From NCBI GenBank assembly GCA_012729395.1, contig JAAYDF010000361.1, positions 1 to 64,000 of the forward strand: 64,000 nt of DNA, given 5' to 3'. Below, one piece after another: positions 42,559-52,660 of the stretch (its first letter is position 1; every line of letters begins with the position of its first letter). A program made the translations under genes and the position numbers. The stretch is from Phycisphaerae bacterium (GTDB lineage: Bacteria > Planctomycetota > Phycisphaerae > UBA1845 > PWPN01). The notes beneath the pieces are model-generated. The model ran no database searches. It was not told the origin of the DNA and saw nothing but the letters and a program-made list of their open reading frames with translations.

Positions 42559-44063
42559 GTCAACAGAAGCAGACGACCAAGGAAGTCTTCGCGGCCGTGT
42601 GGGCGGCCTGCGACACGTTTCGTGGCGCGGTGGACCCCGCCAACTACAAGAACTACGTCCTGACCATGCTCTTCCTCAAATACCTGTCTGACATGTCGCA
42701 CGAGCGGCGGGAAGAACTGGAGCAGAAGTACAAGGGCGACAAGACCCGAGTTCAACGTGCCCTGCGTAACGAGCGGTTCCTTCTGCCCGCGGAGTCGGAT
42801 TTCAAGTACCTCTACCAGCACCGCGACGCCGACAATGTTGGCGAGTTGATCAACATCGCCCTGGCCAACCTGGAAGATGAGAACAAGGCCAAGCTGGAGA
42901 ACGTGTTCGGCAACGTGGATTTCAACAGCGAGGCCGAACTGGGCAGCACGCGAGAGCGAAACACTCGGCTCAAGGCGGTGCTGGAAGACTTCAACCGGAT
43001 CGATCTGCGGCCGTCGCATCTGGCCGGTCGGGATACCATCGGCGACTCCTACGAGTACCTGATCGCCCGTTTCGCGGCCGGCGCCGGCAAGAAGGCCGGC
43101 GAGTTCTACACGCCGCCGGAGGTTTCCGACCTGCTTGCCCGGCTGGTTAGGCCCAGGAAAGGTGCCCGCATCCTCGACCCGGCCTGTGGCTCGGGGTCAC
43201 TGCTGATCAAGGTCGGCCGACAGGTCGGCTCGGATGATTTCGCCCTGTACGGCCAGGAGTCCAATGGCTCGACCTGGGCGCTGTGCAAGATGAACATGTT
43301 TCTGCACCGCATGGACCAGGCCCGCATCGAACGTTGCGACACGCTGCGAAGGCCTAAACTGGTGGAAAACGACGAGCTGATGCGGTTCGACATTGTCGTG
43401 GCCAACCCGCCGTTCAGCTTGGATAAGTGGGGACAGGAGGATGCCAAGAACGACCGGTTCAACCGCTTCTTCCGCGGGCTGCCGCCCAAGAGCCGCGGCG
43501 ACTACGCGTTCATCAGCCACATGATTGAAACCGCCCTGGACGGCTGCGGCCGTGTCGGTGTGATTGTCCCGCACGGCGTGTTGTTCCGCGGCGGAGCTGA
43601 AGGCCGCATACGCCGGCAGCTTGTCGAGGACAACTTGCTCGACCTGGTGCTTGGGCTGCCGCCGAATCTGTTCTACGGTACGGGAATTCCCGCCGCCATC
43701 CTGATCTTCGACAAGTCACGGAAAGGCGACAAGAAGCGCAAGAACGTCCTGTTCATTGACGCCAGCCGGGAGTTCGCCCAGGGACCTAATCAGAACCGGC
43801 TGCGTGACGAAGATATGGAGAAGATCTGTGCTACGTATGACGCGTACAAGGACGTTGAGAAATACGCCCACGCGGCTACGGCACAGGAGATGACGGAGAA
43901 TGACTTTAACCTCAACATCCCACGCTATGTCGACACGTTCGAAGAAGAGGAGACAGTCGACATCAGGGCAACACAGAAAGAAATAGAGCGGCTGGAAGGG
44001 GAGCTCGCGAAGGTTCGTGCTCAGATGATGACACATCTAAAGGAGTTGGGAATCCATGCCTGA
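42555..44063 (+). CDS. hsdM: Type I restriction-modification DNA methyltransferase subunit
   Basis: GEFYTPPEVSDLLARLVRPRKGARILDPACGSGSLLIKVGRQ; VVANPPFSLDKW. Confidence 0.95.
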   Translation: MSQQKQTTKEVFAAVWAACDTFRGAVDPANYKNYVLTMLFLKYLSDMSHERREELEQKYKGDKTRVQRALRNERFLLPAESDFKYLYQHRDADNVGELINIALANLEDENKAKLENVFGNVDFNSEAELGSTRERNTRLKAVLEDFNRIDLRPSHLAGRDTIGDSYEYLIARFAAGAGKKAGEFYTPPEVSDLLARLVRPRKGARILDPACGSGSLLIKVGRQVGSDDFALYGQESNGSTWALCKMNMFLHRMDQARIERCDTLRRPKLVENDELMRFDIVVANPPFSLDKWGQEDAKNDRFNRFFRGLPPKSRGDYAFISHMIETALDGCGRVGVIVPHGVLFRGGAEGRIRRQLVEDNLLDLVLGLPPNLFYGTGIPAAILIFDKSRKGDKKRKNVLFIDASREFAQGPNQNRLRDEDMEKICATYDAYKDVEKYAHAATAQEMTENDFNLNIPRYVDTFEEEETVDIRATQKEIERLEGELAKVRAQMMTHLKELGIHA

Positions 44064-45351
44064 AACCGTCTCCAGATTCTTGGGCAGGCTTCCTACGGGC
44101 TGGCGGGTCGTGCCTCTCGGCGACGTTGTCGCCAAGAGCCGGCCGATTGTTTATGGCATCGTACAAGCAGGACCGCATGTTCCCGATGGCGTACCGTACA
44201 TCCGTAGTACTGATGTCAACGGTGTTCTTCGGGCAGACAAGCTTCCGAGGACAGAGCAAGCTATTGCAGGTCGCTACAAGCGTTCCAGCCTGAAGCCAGG
44301 CGACATCGTCTTCTCTTTGCGCGGAAACACGGGCACCACTTGCGTCGTTCCCAAATCCCTCTCGGGCGCCAACCTTACTCAAGGCACTGCACGAATCTCT
44401 GTTTCACCTGAGTTCTGCACAAGCTACGTTCGGATAGCGCTTAACTCGGAGCGCGTACGTCGAAGAATCGATGCAGTCTGTAAGGGGAGTACTTTCCGCG
44501 AGATTACCATCGAGGACTTGCGCAAACTAGCACTTCCGATGCCTCCGCGTGAGAAGCAGGAAAGCATAGCTGCAATTGTGGATGGATGGGATAAGGCAGA
44601 GCATGGACTCAATGGCCAGATCAAGAGAAAACACCGCCTACTTCGTGGGTTGATTCAGCAGCTTCTCACGAGTCGCCGAAGGTTTTCTGGTATCTGCCGG
44701 GAAGCATGGAAAGAGGTGTTGATTGGAGACATTCTCCGAGAGGCCGACCGCCCGGTTGAGTGGAATGACGAGGCGATCTACGACCTAGTCAGCGTGCGAA
44801 GGTGGGCGGGTGGCGTCTACACTCGCAATCGGCTTGCTGGCCGAGAGATCAAAGTCAAGAAGCTGAAGCGGATTAAGGCCGGCGACATCCTCATATCGCA
44901 CATTCAGTCTGCCTACGGCGCGATGGCCATGGTCAGCGACGATCATGACGGTCACTGCGTCTCCGAACTGTACACCGTGCTCATCCCCCGCGACGCCAGC
45001 ACATTCGACCGACGGTTCTTCGCATGGCTATGCCGCCGTAAGTGGATGTGGCACCAGGCGTATGTTGCCAGCAATGGCTTCCTGGCGGAGCGGCTACGTA
45101 TCAGTTTTGACCCTGCGTCGTTCCTGAAACGAGCCATACATATTCCCCCCACGATCGAGGAACAACGGGCGATCGCCGACGTGCTCGACACGGCCCAGAA
45201 GGAAATCGACCTGCTCAGGCAGCTTCGCGATCAGATCCAGAAACAGAAACGCGGCCTGATGCAGAAACTGTTGACCGGCCAGATCCCTGTACCGGCAGTG
45301 AAGGAGACAAAGGATGGCTCAGAGAGTCGGGCTCAGCGCGTATCGCGTTGA
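44056..45351 (+). CDS. hsdS: Type I restriction-modification specificity subunit (two TRDs)
   Basis: Two TRD units each ending with 'LPMPPREKQESIAAIVDGWDKAE' / 'IHIPPTIEEQRAIADVLDTAQKEIDLLRQLRDQIQKQKRGLMQKLLTGQIPV'. Confidence 0.9.
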   Translation: MPETVSRFLGRLPTGWRVVPLGDVVAKSRPIVYGIVQAGPHVPDGVPYIRSTDVNGVLRADKLPRTEQAIAGRYKRSSLKPGDIVFSLRGNTGTTCVVPKSLSGANLTQGTARISVSPEFCTSYVRIALNSERVRRRIDAVCKGSTFREITIEDLRKLALPMPPREKQESIAAIVDGWDKAEHGLNGQIKRKHRLLRGLIQQLLTSRRRFSGICREAWKEVLIGDILREADRPVEWNDEAIYDLVSVRRWAGGVYTRNRLAGREIKVKKLKRIKAGDILISHIQSAYGAMAMVSDDHDGHCVSELYTVLIPRDASTFDRRFFAWLCRRKWMWHQAYVASNGFLAERLRISFDPASFLKRAIHIPPTIEEQRAIADVLDTAQKEIDLLRQLRDQIQKQKRGLMQKLLTGQIPVPAVKETKDGSESRAQRVSR

Positions 45352-46285
45352 AATCAAGAACAAACATTCGCAACAGGTGTGGCGTTTCCAGAAGGGAACC
45401 CCGGAGGACGGGTATGCGGAGATCGAGAGGTACCTCGACACGCGGTTGAATCACTTGGTGCGGCTGGGAGATCCTCTGCCCGATACTGGCGAGTACGTCG
45501 ATAACCGGGCCGTCAAGCTGATTAAGCTGGACAAGGCCGCAACCCGCCGCTTGCTGGCCGGGCTCTATGAAAAAGGCGAAGCCGGCCACATCCAGGATAT
45601 CCACAACTTCGATGTTGACGGCGATCCGGTGTACACGACGCAACGGAATGAGGGCGCTCTTGCGCCCCTGTACTTCCGTTTTCACCTGCAGGATGGAAAA
45701 CCATTCGGTGTTGCACTCCTCCAGACTGTTGGTCGAGATGGCTTGAAAGGCTACCTTGAAGACGATCTCCGACGGTTCTTCAGCAATCGTGAGCCGGAAT
45801 TGACGGTGAAACTCACGCAACTCATGGACGCTAAGGTCCTCGAAGCGTTTGCCCAGCAAGGCAAGCTACAGGATGTCATTCTCATCAACAGCGGTAAGAC
45901 CGCCGATAGCCGCCGCTCCATGGAACGGACCACCGTAGGTGATGACGCCCTCGGTGAGGATGGTGATAAGCTGGCGATGCGGCTGCACAGGCGAGGCGGC
46001 TGGAAGAAGAAGACACTGCAGCTCTTGATGCGCGCAATCCACCGTGGTGAGGACCCACGCACGATCGTCAACACGCCTGGGCTTGAGAAGATTGACGAGA
46101 TGCTTGTCGAAATTGAGCAAGGGGGACGCAAGCAGACCTTCAGCTTGTTGAACCCCGACGACAGCCCGATTCGATACGATATTACGAACAAGGTGTCGCG
46201 GGATGGGAATGGATTCCCAAGCTGGCAATCCGTCCACCGCGCTGCAGACGAGGTGTGGCAGAGCGTCAGCCAACTCATTCTGTGA
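45314..46285 (+). CDS. Uncharacterised soluble protein inside the R-M operon
   Basis: 323 aa, overlaps hsdS by 38 bp; no motif recognised with confidence. Confidence 0.75.
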   Translation: MAQRVGLSAYRVEIKNKHSQQVWRFQKGTPEDGYAEIERYLDTRLNHLVRLGDPLPDTGEYVDNRAVKLIKLDKAATRRLLAGLYEKGEAGHIQDIHNFDVDGDPVYTTQRNEGALAPLYFRFHLQDGKPFGVALLQTVGRDGLKGYLEDDLRRFFSNREPELTVKLTQLMDAKVLEAFAQQGKLQDVILINSGKTADSRRSMERTTVGDDALGEDGDKLAMRLHRRGGWKKKTLQLLMRAIHRGEDPRTIVNTPGLEKIDEMLVEIEQGGRKQTFSLLNPDDSPIRYDITNKVSRDGNGFPSWQSVHRAADEVWQSVSQLIL

Positions 46286-46298
46286 GGAGGCAGTGGCG

Positions 46299-46952
46299 AT
46301 GAAAAGGCCAACCGGACTACGCGGAATAGCTTGGTGTCACTTCTCAGTGCTGCTCGTTAACGGGGAACGGCAGTGGCGCAAGTGGCGTTTCTGGCTGCTC
46401 GGAATCGGCCCTTTCGTATTGGGCGCGCTGCTCACGTGGAAGCTGGGGCCTCCGGGTGGAGACTATCTCCCCTTGATCGTGGCCGTCTATTCAGTGGTCG
46501 CAGCCGTCCTCGTTGGCCTAATCCCGCTCGCCCAGAGCGTCATCGGGCAAAGTGATCCTGAGCGGAAGTACGAGGCTGGTGAAAAACCACTCGCCCAGCA
46601 GGAACTCGACCGGATTCAAACGCTCCAGGACCTCCACGCAGCGATCTCGTACGCAACCATACTGCTTGTGGTGTCCCTGGGAGCGTGTGTCGCATTGGCC
46701 TTTCTTCTGCCCTCTGCTGCTAAGCAAGGGGCCGCACCCGCACCGCAACTGAAAGCACTTGTGGCACTCGCGTATGTTATGGCAGCCATCATCTACTCTG
46801 TGGGAGTCTCTACTGCCCTGACCTTCTTTGACGTTGCGACAGGCGTGTTTGAGGCCATGGAGAACCATGCGGAGACATTGAAGCGTCGGATTCGGAACAA
46901 CATCCAGCCAGACGTGGAATCCAAGAATGAGCACAGCACCCCTAATCAGTGA
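46299..46952 (+). CDS. Four-TM membrane protein inside the R-M operon
   Basis: TM: FWLLGIGPFVLGALL; LPLIVAVYSVVAAVLVGLIPLA; ATILLVVSLGACVALAFLLP; LKALVALAYVMAAIIYSVGVSTALTFF; end overlaps hsdR start. Confidence 0.75.
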   Translation: MKRPTGLRGIAWCHFSVLLVNGERQWRKWRFWLLGIGPFVLGALLTWKLGPPGGDYLPLIVAVYSVVAAVLVGLIPLAQSVIGQSDPERKYEAGEKPLAQQELDRIQTLQDLHAAISYATILLVVSLGACVALAFLLPSAAKQGAAPAPQLKALVALAYVMAAIIYSVGVSTALTFFDVATGVFEAMENHAETLKRRIRNNIQPDVESKNEHSTPNQ

Positions 46953-49900
46953 AGATGCCGTATCGCAATTACCGGCATTGAAGCTGCTCATGTCCCTCGG
47001 CTGGGAGTACATCACGCCGGCCGAGGCACTCGCCCTGCGCGGCGGCCGGCGGTCGGAAGTGTTGCTGTACGGTGTGCTTGAAGAATGGCTCCGCGAGCAC
47101 AACCGGATCGACTATCGCGGTGAATCGGTGCCCTTCACCGAGGCAAATATCGCGTCCGCCATCGCCTCATTGCGCGACGAGCCGGACGACGGCCTTGTCC
47201 GCACAAACGAGAAGCTTTATGACCTGCTCGTGCTGGGTAAGGGCCTCAAGCAGACGGTCAAGGGGGATACGAAGAGCTTCCAGCTTCATTATGTGGACTG
47301 GGAGAACCCGGAGAACAACTGCTTCCAGGTCACCGAGGAATTCTCCGTTGAACGGTCGGGGACAACGGAGACCTTGCGGCCCGATCTCGTGTTGTTCGTG
47401 AATGGCATTGCGTTCGGGGTCATTGAGTGTAAACGAGCCGATCTCGGGGCTGGCAAGCCGGCACCGGTGATCCAGGCCATCGAACAACAGATTCGCAACC
47501 AGAAACCCGACGGGATTCCCAAGCTGTACCGCTACGTCCAGGTACTTGGGGCTGTTTCCCCGACCGGTGCCCCCGAGGGTGCCGCAGTCACTGAGGAATT
47601 CGTTTACGAGGCACAGCTTCCCGCGAGATACGCCACGGTGGGAACGCCGCGGAAGTTCTGGGCGAGTTGGCGGGAACGGCCGCTGCACAGCGGCAAGCTC
47701 GAAGTGACCGATGAGCAGATTACCGAGGCGGTCAACGCCCGCCTGCCAGCCGAGGAGAGAGAGAGACTGCTTGCAGGCCGGCCGCCGGAGGTGAGGGCGG
47801 ACTTCGAGGCAGCCGAGCGCGATGGCCGGCTGATCACAGAGCAGGATCGTCTCATTGCCGGGGTGTTCTCGCCCAAGCGCCTGCTCACGCTGTCCCACCG
47901 CTACATCGTTTTCGACGCCGGGGTCAGAAAGATCGCCAGGTACCAGCAGTACTTCTGCGTGGAGAAGATTCGCGAGCGTATTCGACGGCTTGGCGAAGAT
48001 GGCACCCGGAGCGGCGGCGTGGTGTGGCATACGCAGGGGTCGGGCAAGAGCCTGACTATGGTAATGCTCGTCAAGGCCATTGCCATGGATCGCCAGCGTG
48101 GCCGCATTCAGGGTGGTTCGGCCGGCGAACGTATCCTTCTGGTGACCGACCGCGTGGACCTCGACGACCAGATCTACGGTACATTCAAGCACTGCGGGCT
48201 GAAAACCGTCCAAGCAACGACTGGAGCGGAACTGGTGGACCTGCTCCGGGATTCCACGGCGAAGATCGTGACGACCGTCATCAACAAGTTCGAGGCTGCT
48301 ATTGGCAAGCAGAAGCTTCAGATCGACGACCCCAACATCTTCGTGTTGGTCGATGAAGGGCATCGGACGCAGTTTGGTATTCGACACTCGACCATGCGGC
48401 GGGTTCTGCCGAACGCCTGTTACATCGGGTTCACGGGTACACCTGTACGGAAGAAAGACAGCAGCACGGTCGAGAAGTTCGGCGGGATGATTGACGCCTA
48501 CACGATCAAGGAAGCAGAGGCGGATCGGGCGGTGCTGCCCCTGGTTTATGAGGGACGCCACGTCGTCAAGGATGTTGACCAGAAGGAGATTGACGACTGG
48601 TTCGATAAGTACACGGAACACCTGACCAAGGAGCAGAAGGCAGACCTGCAAAGGAAGATCAGCACGCAAGACCAGGTCATGCAGGCTGATCCTGTCATTC
48701 GGCGGATTGCCCGGGACGTGTCCGAGCACTACCGCGATTTCCTGCAACACACGGGGTTGAAAGCTCAACTCGTGGCGCCGACCAAATCGGCAGCCATCCA
48801 GTACAAGCACTGGCTTGATGACCTGGGAGAGGTGCGGTCTGAGGTCCTGATCTCGTCGGTGGATGACCGCGAAGGCGACGAGGACCTCTACAAGCCCAAC
48901 CGTGAGGTCGTTAATCGGTTCTGGAAAACTGTCCTGGAACGCTTCGGGACGGAGCAGGAATACAACAAGCAGCTTATCAACGCATTCAAGTACGGCGATA
49001 CTCGCGACCCCAACAGCGACGCGCCGGAGATCATGATCGTTGTGCACAAACTTCTGACCGGGTTCGATGCCCCGGACAACACGACGCTCTATCTCTGCCG
49101 TATGTTGCGTGAGCACACGCTGCTACAGGCCATCGCCCGCGTGAACCGCTTGGCAACCGGCAAGGAGCGGGGATACATCATCGACTACCGGAATGTGCTG
49201 GAAGAGCTCGATACCGCGTTCTCCATGTACGCCCGCGATCCTGATGACCCTGACGCTGCACTCCTCGGATTCGCAACGCCCGTCGCCCACGTGGAAGAGA
49301 CGTGGGCCGACCTGGCACAGCGACATTCGACACTTTGGGATACGTTCAAGGAGTTGGGCAATTCACGCGACCGCGAGGCCTTCGAGCAGCATCTTCGGCC
49401 AGAAGACCGGCGTGTCCGGTTCTATGAGCGGTTTGCGGCCTTTGCCCGAACGCTGGACGTGGCCCTGGCCTCTCACACGTTCCTTGAGCGAACGGCCCAC
49501 AAGACCGTGAAACGGTATCGTGATGATCTCAAGTTCTTTGGCGAGCTACGCCGGTCCGTCCGGATTCGCTACGCCGAGGTGGTTGATTTCTCCGAGTATG
49601 AACCGAAGATCCGTAAGCTACTCGACCAGTACATTTCAGCCACTGGCGTTGAAGCGTTGACCGGCAAGATCGATCTTTACGACCGAGAGCAACGCGCCGC
49701 GGCCCTCGAAGCGGCCGGCTCCGCATCTTCCAAGGCTGAGACCATCGCGAGCAACGTCGAGCGGGTTCTCGACGACCGAGTGAAGCGTGAAGACCCTGCA
49801 TCCTACCGCCGGTTCTCCGACATGTTGCGAGAGGTGATTGAGCGGATGCGAGCGGGTTGGCTCGCCGCGGCGGAAGCGCTGGTGCAGGTGGAGAAGATTG

Positions 49901-50220
49901 AGGAAGAGGTACTGCGTCCCAAGTCTGATGACGTGCCGGAAGCGATTCGTGCAAATCGGCTGGCAGCGGTGATCTACAGGAATACGCAAGAGACGCTCGG
50001 CGACAAAGGCCCTGAAGCAGCGGCTGCAATCGACGAGATTATCGAAAGCCGAGCAATTGTCGGCTGGAAGGATAATGACGACCGGCAGAAGCAGATGCGC
50101 CAGGCCGTTGACGATTACCTGTTTGATCTGAACGAGGAGCACCAACTCGGCCTGTCCGTCGAGCAGATCGACCGGCTGATTGACCTGTGCATGGAGCGTG
50201 CCAGGGCCGTTCTCCCATGA
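46927..50220 (+). CDS. hsdR: Type I restriction endonuclease subunit R
   Basis: RPDLVLFVNGIAFGVIECKR nuclease motif; VVWHTQGSGKSLTMVML Walker A; LVDEGHRTQFG; FTGTPV. Confidence 0.95.
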   Translation: MSTAPLISEDAVSQLPALKLLMSLGWEYITPAEALALRGGRRSEVLLYGVLEEWLREHNRIDYRGESVPFTEANIASAIASLRDEPDDGLVRTNEKLYDLLVLGKGLKQTVKGDTKSFQLHYVDWENPENNCFQVTEEFSVERSGTTETLRPDLVLFVNGIAFGVIECKRADLGAGKPAPVIQAIEQQIRNQKPDGIPKLYRYVQVLGAVSPTGAPEGAAVTEEFVYEAQLPARYATVGTPRKFWASWRERPLHSGKLEVTDEQITEAVNARLPAEERERLLAGRPPEVRADFEAAERDGRLITEQDRLIAGVFSPKRLLTLSHRYIVFDAGVRKIARYQQYFCVEKIRERIRRLGEDGTRSGGVVWHTQGSGKSLTMVMLVKAIAMDRQRGRIQGGSAGERILLVTDRVDLDDQIYGTFKHCGLKTVQATTGAELVDLLRDSTAKIVTTVINKFEAAIGKQKLQIDDPNIFVLVDEGHRTQFGIRHSTMRRVLPNACYIGFTGTPVRKKDSSTVEKFGGMIDAYTIKEAEADRAVLPLVYEGRHVVKDVDQKEIDDWFDKYTEHLTKEQKADLQRKISTQDQVMQADPVIRRIARDVSEHYRDFLQHTGLKAQLVAPTKSAAIQYKHWLDDLGEVRSEVLISSVDDREGDEDLYKPNREVVNRFWKTVLERFGTEQEYNKQLINAFKYGDTRDPNSDAPEIMIVVHKLLTGFDAPDNTTLYLCRMLREHTLLQAIARVNRLATGKERGYIIDYRNVLEELDTAFSMYARDPDDPDAALLGFATPVAHVEETWADLAQRHSTLWDTFKELGNSRDREAFEQHLRPEDRRVRFYERFAAFARTLDVALASHTFLERTAHKTVKRYRDDLKFFGELRRSVRIRYAEVVDFSEYEPKIRKLLDQYISATGVEALTGKIDLYDREQRAAALEAAGSASSKAETIASNVERVLDDRVKREDPASYRRFSDMLREVIERMRAGWLAAAEALVQVEKIEEEVLRPKSDDVPEAIRANRLAAVIYRNTQETLGDKGPEAAAAIDEIIESRAIVGWKDNDDRQKQMRQAVDDYLFDLNEEHQLGLSVEQIDRLIDLCMERARAVLP

Positions 50221-50963
50221 GTACACGGAAACCGAAAGCCCCGGGCGAAAGGCGAGTCGTCAAGCTCGAACAGGCGAGTATCGAGTTTCATGTCGTGCGT
50301 GGCGACCGCGCACGTGCCCGCTTGGTTGTCCGGCCAGGCGGACAAGTGGAAGTCCGTGTGCCCAAGGAGGCCTCCGATGATTGGATTGACGATGTGGTCA
50401 AGCGTCGTCGCCGCTGGATTCTTCGGCAGCAGGTGTACTTCGAGCAGTTTCGCCCGCGCGAGCCGGAACGACGGTACGTGAATGGTGAGACCGTTCGGTA
50501 CCTGGGGCGTCAGTATACTCTGCGCATCCGGAAGCACGGTCAGGGTAAGGCTCACTTGAAAGGACGCTATTTGGAGGTTTGCGTTCGACCTTCTGATGAC
50601 CTTGAGGTGGTTCGGGATGCTGTCCAAGCATGGTACCGCAGCAGGGCAGAGGAGGTGATTGCCCGAAGAGCGGAGCCCTGCTTGGCTTTAATGCATGCCC
50701 ACGGAATCGAGGCCCCCACGATTCGGCTTCTGCGTATGACCCGACGATGGGGTAGCTGCACGGGAAAGGGGCACGTCCTGTTGAACCCTTACCTGGTGAT
50801 TGCACCAACTGACTGTGTGGACTACGTTCTCGTGCACGAGTTGTGCCATGTGCGGCACCCTCGCCATGATGAGGCGTTTTATCGGCTGCTGACGACAGTG
50901 ATGCCGGACTGGCCGCGCCGTCGGCGGCGCTTGGAAAAGTATGGACCGTTTCTGACACTTTAG
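50217..50963 (+). CDS. YgjP-like (DUF45/M48-type) metallopeptidase, last gene of the R-M operon
   Basis: MTRRWGSCTGKGHVLLNPYLVIAPTDCVDYVLVHELCHVRHPRHDEAFYRLL; ATGA overlap with hsdR stop. Confidence 0.85.
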   Translation: MSTRKPKAPGERRVVKLEQASIEFHVVRGDRARARLVVRPGGQVEVRVPKEASDDWIDDVVKRRRRWILRQQVYFEQFRPREPERRYVNGETVRYLGRQYTLRIRKHGQGKAHLKGRYLEVCVRPSDDLEVVRDAVQAWYRSRAEEVIARRAEPCLALMHAHGIEAPTIRLLRMTRRWGSCTGKGHVLLNPYLVIAPTDCVDYVLVHELCHVRHPRHDEAFYRLLTTVMPDWPRRRRRLEKYGPFLTL

Positions 50964-51124
50964 CGAGGACGGTGGGATAACTTTCTTGACCCCAGGTCCG
51001 GGCTGTTTTCTGAAGACGTGTTCTTCAGGAACGGCGGGCAGATGGGACGTCTGAGCCGGTTCACCCCCCGTAGCTGGTCGATACTGGAGTCGTATATGGT
51101 GTTCATTATCCGGTGGATGGTTCG

Positions 51125-52606
51125 ATGAAGGCAAAGGGCAAATACCCGTTTGGCCGTAAGGAAGGGCTGGCGCTTGAGTTCAAGCGGGCCACCGACCGCT
51201 TGCCGTCTAATTTCTTCGAGACGGTCTGCGCCTTCTTGAATCTCGACGGCGGGCTGATCGTGCTTGGCATAGAGGATGACGGCACGGTTTCGGGTGTGGC
51301 CCCGGCCGCCGTTGAGCGCATCAAGGCCGACATCGCCAATCTGTCCAACAACCCGCAGAAACTCGATCCGCCGCACCTGTTGTTTCCCCACGAGGAACGG
51401 GTTGGGGACAAGACCGTCATCAAGGTTCTGGTCCCGGCCAGTTCGCAAGTTCATGAGGTGGGTGGCGCCGTTTTTCTGCGCAGCGAGGATGGCGACTACC
51501 GCATCCGAGGGGTCAATCGGCTCGCGGGCCTGATGAATCGCAAGCTCAGTTTCTACACCGAGCAGCGGGTCTATCCCTACCTGGGCATGGCCGATCTCGA
51601 TCCGGCCTTGTTTGAAAAGGCCCGGCTTCTCATGCTGGGCCGCCAGCCCCAGCACCCCTGGGCCAACCTGTCGCCCGAGGAGTTGCTCAGGGTTTCGGGA
51701 TTCATCCGCCAGGACTACTCGACCGGCAAGCCCGGCTACACCCTGGCCGCCGCCCTGATGTTCGGGTTTGACACCACCATTCAAAGTCTGGTGCCGGGCT
51801 ACAAGTTCGACGCCCTGCTCCGGCGCCGCGACACCGAGCGATACGACGACCGGCTGACCGTCCGCGGAAACCTGATCGACGCCTTTGACCTGCTGATGGG
51901 CTTCGTGGAAAAGCACCTCAACGACCCGTTCTACATGGAGGGCACCACGAGCATCAGCCTGCGCTCGATCATCTTCCGCGAGCTGGTGGCCAACATCATC
52001 GCCCACCGCGAGTACACCAGCGCCGCCCCGGCCACGATGATGATTTACCAGGATCGGGTCGAGTTCAAAAACCCCAACGTGCCGCACTACCATGGCCGGA
52101 TCGAGCCGGGCAACTTCACCCCGTTCCCCAAGAATCCGACGATCTGCAAGTTCATGATCCAGCTCGGGCGGTACGAGGAACTGGGCTCCGGCGTCCGCCG
52201 CGTGAACCAGTACCTGCCGCACTACGCCCCCGGCGCCGGCCGGCCGGTGTTCGAGGACGGCGACATGTTCATGGTGACGGTGCCGCTGGCGGCGACCGCC
52301 GCAAAGACCGCCCCCGAAGTCACCCCACAAGTCGCGGGTGAAGTCACGGGTGAAGTCGCAGGTGAAGTCACGGGTGAAGTCGCTCGGTTTCTGCAAGTGC
52401 TTGCCGAGAGACCCATGACCCGAACAGAGGCGCAGGAAGCGCTCGAATTAAAAGGACAGGCCAATTTCAGAAACCGGTACTTAGAGCCGACATTGGAGGC
52501 CGGGCTTGTCGAAATGACCATTCCCGACAAGCCCCGCAGCCGACTGCAGAAGTACCGGCTGACCGACAAGGGCCGAGCGATCCTGCTGAAAGGGAAGGAA
52601 TCCTGA
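51125..52606 (+). CDS. AlbA_2/Schlafen-like ATP-binding transcriptional-regulator-type protein
   Basis: EGLALEFKRATDRLPSNFFETVCAFLNLDGGLIVLGIEDDGTVSGV; GHKL-like LRSIIFRELVANIIAHREY; EVTGEVAGEVTGEV linker; C-terminal wHTH. Confidence 0.8.
   Translation: MKAKGKYPFGRKEGLALEFKRATDRLPSNFFETVCAFLNLDGGLIVLGIEDDGTVSGVAPAAVERIKADIANLSNNPQKLDPPHLLFPHEERVGDKTVIKVLVPASSQVHEVGGAVFLRSEDGDYRIRGVNRLAGLMNRKLSFYTEQRVYPYLGMADLDPALFEKARLLMLGRQPQHPWANLSPEELLRVSGFIRQDYSTGKPGYTLAAALMFGFDTTIQSLVPGYKFDALLRRRDTERYDDRLTVRGNLIDAFDLLMGFVEKHLNDPFYMEGTTSISLRSIIFRELVANIIAHREYTSAAPATMMIYQDRVEFKNPNVPHYHGRIEPGNFTPFPKNPTICKFMIQLGRYEELGSGVRRVNQYLPHYAPGAGRPVFEDGDMFMVTVPLAATAAKTAPEVTPQVAGEVTGEVAGEVTGEVARFLQVLAERPMTRTEAQEALELKGQANFRNRYLEPTLEAGLVEMTIPDKPRSRLQKYRLTDKGRAILLKGKES
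52337..52384 (+). repeat. 24-bp x 2 coding tandem repeat (GEVTGEVA linker)
   Basis: ggtgaagtcacgggtgaagtcgc(a/t) twice. Confidence 0.8.
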
Positions 52607-52660
52607 TGCCCAGAGCAACACGCGTTTGGAACTGACCTGGATTGGGAAGGAGAATCACTC

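Noticed and set aside
47167-49116. 649-aa minus-strand ORF inside hsdR
   Set aside because: Shadow ORF; hsdR motifs on plus strand are unambiguous.
52337-52384. Minisatellite with regulatory role
   Set aside because: In-frame coding linker (GEVTGEVA), typical of this protein family.
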